A stretch of DNA of 59,869 bases from the NCBI GenBank assembly GCA_027014955.1, contig JALWDA010000008.1, positions 1-59,869 of the forward strand, in the 5' to 3' direction. Below are positions 33,083 through 42,082 of the stretch, piece after piece. The position numbers were made by a program, and so were the translations under genes. The notes under the pieces were generated by a model, which did not search any database, had not been told where the DNA came from, and saw only the letters and a program-made list of their open reading frames with translations. Each line of letters opens with the position of its first letter. Positions within the stretch are counted from its first letter, which is position 1. Origin of the DNA: Desulfurococcales archaeon (GTDB lineage Archaea; Thermoproteota; Thermoprotei_A; Sulfolobales; Fervidicoccaceae).

Positions 33083-33349
33083 TTATTTCTTACCTGTACG
33101 TCTTCTGTAAACCTCTTCTCTAATTTCCTTCGCTAGGTTTATGCATCCAGTGCCCCTCTCTAGGAGGCCCATTTCGACAAGTTTATCAATAACCTCCTCT
33201 GGATTCCCAATTTTTTCGAGAACCTTAAGCTCTCTTGTAGCGACGATTTCTCCCACGGATATGTTGTTCAAGAAATAGCTGAGAACCCTTCTCTCCTCTT
33301 CTCCTAGACCCTTAAACAGTTTATCTTTGTTTACAGCATCATTTCCCAT
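33083..33349 (-). CDS. Small winged-helix-like protein
   Basis: 88 residues with the pattern of a short winged helix: GEEERRVLSYFLNNISVGEI, then a helix PEEVIDKLVEMGLLERGTG and a wing. It overlaps the 3' end of the RHH gene by 19 nt, so both DNA-binding-type proteins are made from one message. The function is unknown. Confidence 0.65.
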   Translation of the reverse strand: MGNDAVNKDKLFKGLGEEERRVLSYFLNNISVGEIVATRELKVLEKIGNPEEVIDKLVEMGLLERGTGCINLAKEIREEVYRRRTGKK

Positions 33350-33537
33350 ACAGACCGCTCAGCCCTCTGCTGGGTTTTCATCGATGCTCCATTGGTTGCA
33401 ATCATGTAGCCTATCGCGTACCTTATAGCCTCGCTTCTGCTCGAGAAAATACCCTGCTCAACCATCTTGTCTATGGCATTTATAAGCTCTCGGGGTATTT
33501 TGCATGTTACAAGCACGCTTTTGGAAGACCTTGGCAT
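33331..33537 (-). CDS. Ribbon-helix-helix (CopG/NikR N-terminal type) DNA-binding protein
   Basis: About 68 residues. The strand SVLVTCKIPRELINAIDKMV and the helices GIFSSRSEAIRYAIGYMIA are a standard RHH_1 domain; these act as dimers on short palindromes. ATG 33537 has GGTGAT about 7 nt upstream; the track ORF extends to 33624 into its promoter. It lies between the pilus genes and the wHTH protein. A perfect palindrome in its own promoter suggests autoregulation. Confidence 0.8.
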   Translation of the reverse strand: MPRSSKSVLVTCKIPRELINAIDKMVEQGIFSSRSEAIRYAIGYMIATNGASMKTQQRAERSVWEMML

Positions 33538-33572
33538 TGTGGGATCACCGTTTTGTGGCTCTCGGCGGTGTG

Positions 33573-33613
33573 GCAAGTCCACTTGCATGTTATGTGTTGG
33601 AGACCTTTTTAAG
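33573..33613 (-). promoter_or_regulatory. RHH gene promoter with palindrome GCAAGT-CC-ACTTGC
   Basis: On minus, GGCTTAAAAAGG (33604-33615) is TATA-like. About 20-30 nt downstream, at the expected transcription start, is the perfect 6-2-6 inverted repeat at 33573-33586. This is the typical size of an RHH operator. Confidence 0.5.
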
Positions 33614-33647
33614 CCGGGAAACAATGTATGCCCGGGCCCCCTACTAC

Positions 33648-34613
33648 TCAGGGAGTCATAACAAGTTCTACGGGTGCACCGCCTCCGAATATGACAAAGA
33701 GGGGCGCGATGCCAAGTAGGAGAATGTGTGCCATAAGGAATACTAGGAGGTAGTCTCCATAGAACCTCAGGCTACCCCTTACGACCTTTGATACGAAGAG
33801 ACTGGAGAATACGACTATGACCATGTTAGAGTAGAATGAGAGGACCCATGCCCTATCAATGGGCAGGCTCGCGGAGAGAAAACCCCCTAAAGCAGCCCCC
33901 AGGCCCCCTTGCTGGAAGTTATAGGAAAGGTAAAGCAGGAAAAGGGTGGCGCCCTCGAAGACTATTAGAGCTAACATGGATATGTAATAGTAGGGCCTCA
34001 GGGAACCTATCTTCATATGTTCGAAAGCCTGTAATCTCCGGGTGAAATCAGCCATAACCTGGACAACCTGGGGAGCCCTGCCCCCGCTCTCTGAGGCGGG
34101 TATGAGCACCCTGAGAACGTTGAGGACACGCTCGGGTAGGCCGTAAGATATCCTCGAGAGGGCGGTCTCCGTGTCGAGCCCCTCATCCAAGTAGGATATC
34201 AGCATCAATATCCTCCTTCTAAGAAAGGGCGATGTTATCTTTGGAACAGTCCTTCTAAGCGCCTCAATAAAGTTAAGACCAGTCCTCAGGTTCACTGCGA
34301 GTGTATCTGCTATGATGGTCAGGCTCTCGTTTATCCTCCTAAGCTCTCCAACGATTTGTCTTGCCTTTATAGCTATGGGTATGTGGGCTATGAATATGCT
34401 CATCGCCAGGCTTAGCATGAAGAAGGGGGCCATGGGCCCGGCTCCTCTGAAAAGTATATCTGGCAATAGGTCCCTGAACCTGATGGCAAGTGTGAGGAAT
34501 GCCGCTAGTGAGGTAAATGTGACTGCCACTGCAGTCAACGGCACAATGTAGCCGAAGGAGTCCACCCTCTTCAGCTTCAGTACCTCTCCAGAGTCCCTCG
34601 ACATGGTACTCAC
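33648..34613 (-). CDS. Type II secretion/archaeal pilus assembly membrane protein (T2SF, TadC/FlaJ-like) 1
   Basis: 321 residues. Two N-terminal TM helices, a cytoplasmic T2SF domain (INESLTIIADTLAVNLRTGL, then LDEGLDTETALSRISYGLPE and IPASESGGRAPQV), and three or four C-terminal TM helices. It is the platform protein that works with the pilus ATPase. It overlaps the preceding T2SF gene by 4 nt. No pilin gene is found next to it. Confidence 0.85.
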   Translation of the reverse strand: MSTMSRDSGEVLKLKRVDSFGYIVPLTAVAVTFTSLAAFLTLAIRFRDLLPDILFRGAGPMAPFFMLSLAMSIFIAHIPIAIKARQIVGELRRINESLTIIADTLAVNLRTGLNFIEALRRTVPKITSPFLRRRILMLISYLDEGLDTETALSRISYGLPERVLNVLRVLIPASESGGRAPQVVQVMADFTRRLQAFEHMKIGSLRPYYYISMLALIVFEGATLFLLYLSYNFQQGGLGAALGGFLSASLPIDRAWVLSFYSNMVIVVFSSLFVSKVVRGSLRFYGDYLLVFLMAHILLLGIAPLFVIFGGGAPVELVMTP

Positions 34614-35500
34614 AGCCTGACCTCGCTTGTGATGGCGTCAACTATCAGGATTAGTACCACGAATATCAGGGGTACCGCGAAGAAGGATATAATGAGTAGC
34701 ATAACATCGGCAGGGAGGGGAAGGCCCCCGAACCCCCCTAGGAATAGAACAGAGATCATCGACAACAGGGGGAAAACCAGTGCAATCACTATATAGATCT
34801 CCATTATCATAGAGAGCTTATCAACGACCTCTCGTAACTTCGCCTCAAGGCTGTCCAGAACAGAGCTCAGGCTTGTGAAGAGAAACTCGTAGACGCCGAC
34901 GCCTGTCTGGGACAGGGAAGAGAGGCCCTCGTACACCTCGACTAGGGTGGGTGAGGTTGTTATCAGGCTCTCCTTGTAAAGGGCCTCACTTACGTCCTCT
35001 CCTCTGACTATCCTGTTGATTATCCTCATAAGAGTGTTGTACGCATGCTTGTTCCTGACAAGCTCTGCGCTTTTCTCTATAATCCTCTGAACACCCATGC
35101 CACTGGCAGCGAGAGCGGTCATTATTAGGAGCATGTAGGGGAGGTACGCGTTTATCTGGGTCTTAATGTTGTTGGCCCTTATTACTGGGACCAGGACAGA
35201 GACTCCTAGGAACATGAGTGATATACTGGTGCTGAGTATTAATGAGAGGAGGAGTGAGAAAAGGGGGGTGTATCCTAGAAGGTACCTGTGTGTTACGAAA
35301 AGGGTAGGAAGAGCCAGTACATATAGTAGCATGTCGTAGAAGACTATGGCCCTTATGTAGAAGGGAGGTGGAAGCGGGTAGCCCAGCTCCTCCAGATATT
35401 TTGACAGCCAGGAAAGCCTAGATACAAATAGCCTGTCTATGAATGTGCCACTAACTATGTTGTTCGCGAGCACCACAAGTCTTATTGTCGCATGTGCCAT
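34610..35500 (-). CDS. Type II secretion/archaeal pilus assembly membrane protein (T2SF, TadB/FlaJ-like) 2
   Basis: 296 residues with the same layout as its neighbour: N-terminal TM pair (AIVFYDMLLYVLALPTLFV and SLILSTSISLMFLGVSVLV), a T2SF domain with YLPYMLLIMTALAASGMGV and GEDVSEALYKESLITTSPT, and a C-terminal TM group. Paired T2SF proteins from adjacent genes are usual in archaeal type IV pilus and TadBC systems. It starts 15 nt after the ATPase stop. Confidence 0.83.
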   Translation of the reverse strand: MAHATIRLVVLANNIVSGTFIDRLFVSRLSWLSKYLEELGYPLPPPFYIRAIVFYDMLLYVLALPTLFVTHRYLLGYTPLFSLLLSLILSTSISLMFLGVSVLVPVIRANNIKTQINAYLPYMLLIMTALAASGMGVQRIIEKSAELVRNKHAYNTLMRIINRIVRGEDVSEALYKESLITTSPTLVEVYEGLSSLSQTGVGVYEFLFTSLSSVLDSLEAKLREVVDKLSMIMEIYIVIALVFPLLSMISVLFLGGFGGLPLPADVMLLIISFFAVPLIFVVLILIVDAITSEVRL

Positions 35501-35515
35501 AACTGCTCTTCCATG

Positions 35516-37081
35516 TCATCTGTAGCCCGCAGCCCTCGCCTTATCATATATTGCGTCGGGGGAGTAATAATATTCTTGCATCACCCTAGCCACGTCGGAG
35601 TGGTGGAACATTCTCTCACCTATCATCCACTTTATTATCGCCCTCCGCTTCCTCAGGTCGTCGAGGAGGTCCCTCTCACTGAGCCCGCTCTTAGCTGCTA
35701 TGAGCCTCAGCCCTGGCGGGTGCTGAGCCTCTGCCCACTCCCTCGTCGTGGGGCTATACTTGAAACTGGGTATGCTGTTAATCATATCCCTCACAGGGTC
35801 GTACCCGGTTATGTCGACAACCTCCACGACCTTCCTTACAATCGCCCCTTCCTCCTTAACACGTGACAGGACAACCATGGTGTTAAGCAGGGGGAGCATG
35901 CTCCGGGGCACGTTTAGAGGGGGGTTCTCCAGCCTCCTTATGACCTGGTCGAAGCTCTCCCCGTGTATAGTCCCCAGGCCACCATGGCCCACACTTATAG
36001 CTTGGAAGAACGTATAGGCCTCCTCACCCCTTATCTCGCCGACGATTATGTAGTCAGGCCTTTGCCTGAGGCTGGACTTGAGTAGCTCGAAGAGGTCTAT
36101 GTTCTTCACCCCCTCCTCTGAGCTGGGCCTTGCTATAAGGGGTGTCCAGTTCTCATGCTCAAGGCGTAGCTCGCTTGTCTCCTCAATGGTGACTATCTTC
36201 TTCTGGGGGGGTATGAGCATGGCTATTGCGTTGAGAAGCGTGGTCTTACCGCTGGCCATGGGACCCGCTATTAACATTGTCATTGTATGGCTTACCAGTA
36301 GCCATAGGTAGGCAGCCATGCTTGGGCTCAGGGTTCCCAGGCTGACAAGCCGGGGGAGTGTGAAGGGCTCCTCGCTACTCCTCCTAATAGTGAAGCTAGT
36401 CCCCCTACGGCTAACCACGTCAAGAGTTATGTGTGCCCTGAAGTCCTTCGGGGGAAGGGGGCCCTCGACTATTGGGTTCGCGTATACTAGGTCCTGCCCG
36501 GCCCTGTAGGCTAGTCTTCGAGCAAAGTTCGTAAGCTCCTCCTCATCGTCAAACACGACAGTTGTAGGAAGCCACTCGTACTCACGGTGGAAGACATAGA
36601 CAGGACTACCCGCGCCAGAGCATGTTATGTCCTCTATCTTGGGGTCGTTGTACATGACATCAATAGGGCCGTACCCGAGGAAGTCGCGTTTCAGATAGTA
36701 TAATATCTTCTCGTAGCTAGACTCCCCTATATTCATTTTTAGCATATCTAGAGTCTTTTTGAAGGCCCTCTCCAGCCTCGCTTCTGCAAGCCAGGGGGCC
36801 CTTCTAACAAGGCTGGGGTCAAGATGGAAAACCCTAGGCATGATCTCCTTAAGCTCTGCAAGTTTCTTTGCCTCACTGTTAACAAGAATGGGCTCGATGG
36901 GCATGTAGTATATCCTGCCTTTGTCCCTGTATACGAGCGCGTAAGCGTGTCTAGTGACTTTATAGAACTCGACGATATCTATTCCTTCGAGGAATCTCCT
37001 TAGTATAGCCTCGTGCCCATTACCGTTTCCATTGCCGTTGCCATTACCGTTTACCGACTTGTTTCTCTTTATGAGGGCCAT
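35516..37081 (-). CDS. Pilus/secretion ATPase (GspE/VirB11/TadA-like)
   Basis: About 521 residues. The N-terminus has a run of Asn-Gly pairs (NGNGNGNGNGNG) coded by a short DNA repeat, then an N-terminal domain (LKRDFLGYGPIDVMYNDPKI) and the ATPase core: Walker A GPMASGKTTLLNA, an Asp box IEETSELRL, Walker B PDYIIVGEIRGEEA and a His box GHGGLGTIHGES. It powers assembly or secretion through the two T2SF proteins. The ATG at 37081 begins with MALIKRNKS; the track start is 37093. Confidence 0.9.
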   Translation of the reverse strand: MALIKRNKSVNGNGNGNGNGNGHEAILRRFLEGIDIVEFYKVTRHAYALVYRDKGRIYYMPIEPILVNSEAKKLAELKEIMPRVFHLDPSLVRRAPWLAEARLERAFKKTLDMLKMNIGESSYEKILYYLKRDFLGYGPIDVMYNDPKIEDITCSGAGSPVYVFHREYEWLPTTVVFDDEEELTNFARRLAYRAGQDLVYANPIVEGPLPPKDFRAHITLDVVSRRGTSFTIRRSSEEPFTLPRLVSLGTLSPSMAAYLWLLVSHTMTMLIAGPMASGKTTLLNAIAMLIPPQKKIVTIEETSELRLEHENWTPLIARPSSEEGVKNIDLFELLKSSLRQRPDYIIVGEIRGEEAYTFFQAISVGHGGLGTIHGESFDQVIRRLENPPLNVPRSMLPLLNTMVVLSRVKEEGAIVRKVVEVVDITGYDPVRDMINSIPSFKYSPTTREWAEAQHPPGLRLIAAKSGLSERDLLDDLRKRRAIIKWMIGERMFHHSDVARVMQEYYYSPDAIYDKARAAGYR

Positions 37082-37093
37082 ACACGTCACCAT

Positions 37094-37553
37094 GGACTGT
37101 GACTAGGAATTGATATTCTAGCCATATATTAATATTACATACATTATGTACATACTTATATATACATCTAGGCTAGAGCATCCCGCCAATCCCCGTAGAT
37201 ATAGCCCAAGGGGTATCTTATCCCCCTGCGACTTACTTGCGATATTTGCCCTCAAGTGACCCCATAGTTTAGGAGTCATTGGGTTGGATTTATTTGTCTT
37301 TAATGTATTTTTTTAACATATAGTTATTAGTGTATTTAAGCTAATAATACTATTACCGTATTTCAGATTTAAATCTTACCCACCTAATCATGAGCTCTAT
37401 ATATCAGCATATAATGTGACAGTATTACACTAAAATTTTATTACGATGAATATCACTAGCGGTACCCGATGATACTATAACATGTAGCAGGCCATTAATT
37501 AGATGGTGGCGAAGTATTACTCTACACAGTTTCAACTAGGTGGTAACGGCTAC
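37094..37553. other. 460-nt gene-free stretch with the pilus operon promoter
   Basis: No credible ORF. On minus there is a strong TATA-like GTATATATAAGTATG near 37152-37166, followed by GTACATAATGTATGTAAT, which contains a repeated GTATGTA and a palindromic ATGTACAT; this should be the promoter and perhaps an operator of the pilus genes. A GC-richer patch at 37168-37260 and the AT-rich rest up to the glycerate kinase stop show no convincing RNA fold that I can find by eye. Confidence 0.45.
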
Positions 37554-38927
37554 CTACTCTGAACACCCTATAATGACTATGATTACACTGTTGAGATTAG
37601 AACCGGTAGGCCCAGTTATGATGGTCTGTTTAAGACGGTTGAGAAGAACATAAGTGTTGTTCTCCGCAAGCATTCTGAAGGCCTCTCCCCTAAATTCCTT
37701 CAAAAGCCTCATCCAAGTCTCACCATCCCCCCAGGCACCGGCTGCTGGTGAGTTACCGTCAATACCGTCTGTATCCATAGCAACGAAGCTAACACAATCT
37801 ACACCATCCAAGTAGCGTGCAAGCCAAGCCACTATCTCCGTATTCCTGCCACCCCAGCCTGTCCCCCTCACCCTAACGCTTGTTTCTCCCCCTATCAACA
37901 GGGCGACCGGGGGCTTTATATCGGAAAGCCCCCTCAGCGCATCCATAACAATACTTGACAGAAAACCTGCTACCTCTCTGCTTTCCCCCAAGGCACTGGT
38001 CGTGAGAATTATTGGCTCAAACCCGAGTGATTTGAAGTAATTGGCGAGGCTTGAGAGCATATCATAGGGTCTTGCAACGACGAAAGCGTGGCTCCTGGCA
38101 AGGTGGGGGTCACCGGGCTTGGGGGTCTCGGGAACCCTGCCCTCAGCACCCTCTTTTAAGAACTCGATAACACTCTTGGGGACTTTTTCCCTGACACCGT
38201 ATAGGTCCACCAGATTGAGTGCGTCCTTAAAGGTTGTGGGATCTGGAACTGTGGGACCGCTAGCAATAACGCTGAGGTCATCCCCTGGCACGTCACTTGC
38301 AGCCAGGGTCACCGTGAGCGCAGGGTAGGCCGCTACGGCAAGCCTGCCTCCCTTTACCCTGGAGAGATGCTTCCTAATAGTGTTCATCTCATATATGTTC
38401 ATGCCAGACTCTAGAAGCGCCTTGTGGGTCTTAATGACATCCTCAAGCCTAAGGGGAGGATAGGCTTCCTCCATCAAGGCGGAACCTCCTCCCGACAAGA
38501 GGAGTACAAGAGCGTCTGCCTCTCCCAGACCTCTCGCGAGGTCTAGGATCCTCTCAGCGGCCTCCACGCTCTTGTGGTCAGGCAACGGGTGCCCCGCCCT
38601 TATGAGTTCTACATCCGACCCCATGCAACCATCTGGTGCGGGCGCGTCCTTGCTGGTCACAACAATGCTAGTCTCGACACTTGCACCCCCTTCCTCCAGC
38701 TTGTTGCACATCCAGTTGAACATTCTAGAAGAGGCCTTACCGACAGCGACCAAGTGTATTCTCCTCTTCCCAATAACAACCTCCTGGCCTCCAACTCTAA
38801 GAAACACGTCTGCATCAAACTCCATGTTAATGGCACGTTCCATGTACCTTGGGATATCCAAGCTTTTGACTAGATGTTCGATTGTTTTATGCACAATACT
38901 ATTAGGCTGGGAGAAACCCTGCTCCAT
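37554..38927 (-). CDS. Glycerate 2-kinase (GckA/MOFRL family)
   Basis: 457 residues. The DUF4147 domain has VGKASSRMFNWM and LLSGGGSALMEEAYPPL, then LAASDVPGDDLSVIASGPTV with PDP; the C-terminal MOFRL domain has LIGGETSVRVRGTGWGGRNT and AMDTDGIDGNSPAAGAWGD. The enzyme makes 2-phosphoglycerate from glycerate in the semi- or nonphosphorylative Entner-Doudoroff pathway of archaea. No other pathway gene is adjacent. The start codon is the ATG in the track ORF. Confidence 0.92.
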   Translation of the reverse strand: MEQGFSQPNSIVHKTIEHLVKSLDIPRYMERAINMEFDADVFLRVGGQEVVIGKRRIHLVAVGKASSRMFNWMCNKLEEGGASVETSIVVTSKDAPAPDGCMGSDVELIRAGHPLPDHKSVEAAERILDLARGLGEADALVLLLSGGGSALMEEAYPPLRLEDVIKTHKALLESGMNIYEMNTIRKHLSRVKGGRLAVAAYPALTVTLAASDVPGDDLSVIASGPTVPDPTTFKDALNLVDLYGVREKVPKSVIEFLKEGAEGRVPETPKPGDPHLARSHAFVVARPYDMLSSLANYFKSLGFEPIILTTSALGESREVAGFLSSIVMDALRGLSDIKPPVALLIGGETSVRVRGTGWGGRNTEIVAWLARYLDGVDCVSFVAMDTDGIDGNSPAAGAWGDGETWMRLLKEFRGEAFRMLAENNTYVLLNRLKQTIITGPTGSNLNSVIIVIIGCSE

Positions 38928-39065
38928 GACCCTGCACCGTGCCCAGCTTCCTTAAACCAGGGTATCCCAGATGAGGTAAAACCAAAATACTGTAACCGAG
39001 ACACTATTTACCACGCGGATGTTTATTGATCGCACGTTATGGTTGAAAAACTTGACCACGGTCAT

Positions 39066-39093
39066 CCTCGTGACAACCATATACAACACGAGG
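39066..39093 (+). promoter_or_regulatory. Leader hairpin before the DUF89 gene
   Basis: CCTCGTG and CACGAGG form a perfect 7-bp stem with a 14-nt loop, ending next to the AGGGG ribosome-binding region of the gene that starts at 39107. A TTTATTG near 39024 could be the TATA box, which would put the hairpin in the 5' leader. Confidence 0.35.
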
Positions 39094-39106
39094 GGTTGTA
39101 GGGATA

Positions 39107-40087
39107 GTGAAGCTCTCAATAGAGTTTGTACCATACATCTTGGATCAGAGGGCTAACGAGATAGCTGTCTTCCTGGAAAAAAGCATGGGGGAGAAAATCG
39201 ACCAGAAACTGCCCCTCGCAATGCTCCACGAGGTAATAGAAGTAATAACCAGCTACACTACACCAGGGTCGGAGGTAACTAGGCTAGCCACAATGTCGTT
39301 CAGGAAGGTAAAGCAACTACTTGAAAGCGAGGACCCTTACGATATGTTCAAGAAAATGGACCTAAGGGTGGCAAAGGAGGTCATAAAGCAAAAAGCGAAA
39401 GAATTAGACGAGGAAGAAAAGCTGGAGCGCAAGCTCGAGAAGACCCTCTACCTATCCACACTAGCCAATTCCATAAACACGATATACTCGGGGAGCAGCG
39501 ATTTCTTCCGAAGCCATGCAACGGACCTCGATAACGCCATAGTACGCGGACTAAAGCCAGAAGAGTTCCTACAGGATGTCAAGGACCGCAAAGTAGCGTA
39601 TGTAGTTAACAGTCTTGCCGAGATGGTATTCGATGCGAAGGTTATGGAACTGCTGTTGGAGAACATAGGTGTGGCAGAGCTGCAGGTATATGTGAAAACC
39701 GATGCATATGCAAACGACGCCACCTATAACGATGTGGTGAACAATATAGAGCTTCCACCGCAGGCAGACATAATCAGAATGGAAACCGACGCTGCGGGTG
39801 TTGATAAAAACCTCTCCCCCAAACAGGCCATAAAGTCCCTGATGAGCTCGGAGGTAATTATCTCCAAGGGGCTCATGAACTATTGCGGGTTCACAAACAT
39901 GTCCCCAGCCGAGCCCCATACTGCAGGAGATAAGGAACGCTTCTCCAAAAAGGTTGAAAGAAAAACGCACAACGGCGAAGCAATACCAGTCTATTCATTC
40001 ATGGTAATAAGATCACCCCCAGTCGCAAGGAGGCTAGGTGTCCTAGTAAACACGCCTATAGTAAAGAAAACAATACTATTATTATAG
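39107..40087 (+). CDS. DUF89/ARMT1-like metal-dependent phosphatase-family protein
   Basis: 326 residues. The helical N-terminal half (LHEVIEVITSYTTPGSEVTR) and the Rossmann-like C-terminal half match the damage-control phosphatase (DUF89) family: KVAYVVNSLAEMVFDAKVME stands where DNAGExxFD is usual, KTDAYANDATYNDV matches the pi-NDAT-D segment, and EVIISKGLMNYCG stands for SKGxGNFE. So the Asn of the metal site is kept while the preceding Asp is Val-Val-Asn and the Gly-Glu is Ala-Glu. Members dephosphorylate damaged sugar phosphates or metabolites. It is a GTG start. The substrate is unknown. Confidence 0.72.
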   Translation: MKLSIEFVPYILDQRANEIAVFLEKSMGEKIDQKLPLAMLHEVIEVITSYTTPGSEVTRLATMSFRKVKQLLESEDPYDMFKKMDLRVAKEVIKQKAKELDEEEKLERKLEKTLYLSTLANSINTIYSGSSDFFRSHATDLDNAIVRGLKPEEFLQDVKDRKVAYVVNSLAEMVFDAKVMELLLENIGVAELQVYVKTDAYANDATYNDVVNNIELPPQADIIRMETDAAGVDKNLSPKQAIKSLMSSEVIISKGLMNYCGFTNMSPAEPHTAGDKERFSKKVERKTHNGEAIPVYSFMVIRSPPVARRLGVLVNTPIVKKTILLL

Positions 40088-40130
40088 CATGAAAGCAATG
40101 CCCTTTGGAAAGCCCGACGCGGGATAGGCG

Positions 40131-40511
40131 TTGATAAGGCGTCGAAAGGAACCAGGAGACGTTAAGTCACGCTTCTACGAGACTATCGAGGCTAGGGGAG
40201 TAAAGTACGTGAAAGCGACGCCATCCATGATTCTCTCAGGCTCCCTTATTGGAGAACGAGTATACTTCAGGGACAGGGTCTCCCAAAAACCCAGGGTAGT
40301 CACCCGTAGGAAGAACCCCCTGCTAGGTACCCCAGAGCAGGAGTTCTACACAATCATCAAGACAGAAAAAGGGATAACAATAGGATTCCCCAGCGTGGCT
40401 CTGGTTAGGATGGGGGAGGAGATATCCGTCTATGGTTTGCAAAGCGACGAAAAACAGGTTGTAGCAGATATTATTGAGGGCGAAGAAATGGTGTTCGAAA
40501 TACAGGACTAG
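40131..40511 (+). CDS. Hypothetical protein, 126 residues
   Basis: Not recognised. It is a soluble, mostly beta-strand protein with a basic N-terminus (MIRRRKEPGDVKSRFYETIE), a middle KPRVVTRRKNPLLGTPEQEF and an acidic end. The TTG start lacks a clear ribosome-binding motif. It follows the DUF89 gene by 43 nt on the same strand and is convergent with the carboxyltransferase gene. Real coding is supported by length and composition typical of the neighbours. Confidence 0.55.
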   Translation: MIRRRKEPGDVKSRFYETIEARGVKYVKATPSMILSGSLIGERVYFRDRVSQKPRVVTRRKNPLLGTPEQEFYTIIKTEKGITIGFPSVALVRMGEEISVYGLQSDEKQVVADIIEGEEMVFEIQD

Positions 40512-40516
40512 ACAGA

Positions 40517-42082
40517 CTAGACAGGCATGTTCCCATGCTTCTTTGGAGGAGTCCTTACCCTGACCTCCCTCTTACTCCTTAGCACCTCAAGCGCCCTGTA
40601 GAGCTTCCTCCTAGTCTCTCGAGGGAATATAATGTCGTCAACATATCCCCGCGAAGCGGCCATGTAGGGGGTCGCGAGCTTCTCTCTGTATTCCTTCACG
40701 ATCTCGTCAATGTACTTCTTCCTCTTCTCAGGGTCCTTTATCTGAGCTATCTGCTTCCTGTAAAGTATCTCAACCGCACCCTCAGGCCCCATAACGGCTA
40801 TCTCTGCTGTGGGCCACGCCACCACATAGTCCGCACCTAGGTGCCTGCTGGACATGGCTATATATGCCCCGCCATAAGCTTTCCTCATTATAACTGTCAG
40901 CTTCGGAACGGTGGCCTCGCTGTAGGCATAGAGTATCTTCGCACCATGCCTTATAATGCCGCCATGTTCCTGGACGGTTCCAGGAAGGAAACCGGGCACG
41001 TCAACAAGGGTAACGATGGGTATGTTGAACGCGTCCAGCGTTCTCACGAACCGGGCTATCTTATCGCTTGAATCAATGTCTAGGGAGCCGGCCAGGTACG
41101 CTGGCTGGTTAGCTACAACTCCTACCACATGTCCCCCCAGACGTGCGAAGCCTACGACGGCATTGGGGGCCCATTTTGGCTGTATCTCTAGGAAGCTCCC
41201 CCTATCAAATACCCTCTCTATCACCTCTTTAACATCATAGGGCTTGAGGGGGTCGTCAGGTATTATCGAGTCTAGCTCCCTATCCTCCCTCTCAGGGGGA
41301 TCCCCCGTCTCCACGTAAGGGGGGTCCTGCAGATTGTTACTGGGAAGGTAGCCAAGGAGCTTCTTTATGAGGTCCAATACCTCCTTGTCGTCCTCGCCAA
41401 CAAGCGAAGCCACTCCACTCTTGGTCTCATGTACCTCTGCTCCACCCAAGCTGAACTCGTCAACTTCTTCCCCTATGGCAGCCTTGACGACTTTGGGGCC
41501 AGTTATGAACATGAAGCTAGTCTTCCTAGTCATTAGTATGAAGTCCATGAGAGCCGGGCTGTAGACGGCGCCCCCCGCAGTGGGTCCCATTATAGCGGCT
41601 ATTTGTGGTATGACCCCAGAGGCCTGTACGTTCATGTAGAAAATATCTCCATAGCCCTTCAGGCTATCCACGCCCTCCTGTATTCGGGCACCACCACTAT
41701 CATTGAGGAAAACTATAGGGGCGCCAACCGATAGGGCCATCTGCATCGTTTTGACTATCTTGGCAGCATGCATCTCACCTAGGCTTCCTCCAAGGAAAGT
41801 GAAGTCCTGAGATACTATGAACACCTTGCGCCCATCTATCTTACCGAAGCCCGTAACCACGCCGTCTCCAAAGGCCTTCTTCTTGTCTAAACCGAACTCG
41901 GAGGACCTGTGGGTCACAAACATGTCAATCTCAGTAAAAGTACCGTTGTCGAGGAGATACTCTATCCTCTCCCTTGCCGTCATCTTGCCCTTTTGATGCT
42001 GTTTTTCAATAGCCTCGGGGCCTCCTCCTAGGAGGGCCTTTTTCCGGCTTTCCTCCAGTTTTTTATAAAGGGTTTCTCGCAT
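40517..42082 (-). CDS. mmdA: Methylmalonyl-CoA decarboxylase / acyl-CoA carboxylase carboxyltransferase subunit
   Basis: About 521 residues, the normal size of PccB/MmdA carboxyltransferases. Both crotonase-like halves are present: N-terminal KMTARERIEYLLDNGTFTEI, GDGVVTGFGKIDGRKVF, APIVFLNDSGGARIQEGVDS and GPTAGGAVYSPALMDF; C-terminal VDVPGFLPGTVQEHGGIIRH and RKAYGGAYIAMSSRHLGAD. These GGA oxyanion holes bind the acyl-CoA and carboxybiotin. With the OadG-like, biotin carrier and OadB-like genes across the divergent promoter, it should be the alpha subunit of a membrane-bound, ion-pumping decarboxylase, probably for methylmalonyl-CoA. The ATG at 42082 has GGTGAG 7 nt upstream; the track start is 42109. 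Confidence 0.9.
   Translation of the reverse strand: MRETLYKKLEESRKKALLGGGPEAIEKQHQKGKMTARERIEYLLDNGTFTEIDMFVTHRSSEFGLDKKKAFGDGVVTGFGKIDGRKVFIVSQDFTFLGGSLGEMHAAKIVKTMQMALSVGAPIVFLNDSGGARIQEGVDSLKGYGDIFYMNVQASGVIPQIAAIMGPTAGGAVYSPALMDFILMTRKTSFMFITGPKVVKAAIGEEVDEFSLGGAEVHETKSGVASLVGEDDKEVLDLIKKLLGYLPSNNLQDPPYVETGDPPEREDRELDSIIPDDPLKPYDVKEVIERVFDRGSFLEIQPKWAPNAVVGFARLGGHVVGVVANQPAYLAGSLDIDSSDKIARFVRTLDAFNIPIVTLVDVPGFLPGTVQEHGGIIRHGAKILYAYSEATVPKLTVIMRKAYGGAYIAMSSRHLGADYVVAWPTAEIAVMGPEGAVEILYRKQIAQIKDPEKRKKYIDEIVKEYREKLATPYMAASRGYVDDIIFPRETRRKLYRALEVLRSKREVRVRTPPKKHGNMPV

Noticed and set aside
37168-37260. Small RNA in the GC-richer patch upstream of the pilus operon
   Set aside because: Only a 4-bp GGGG/CCCC stem and a short direct repeat are visible; not enough to claim an RNA.
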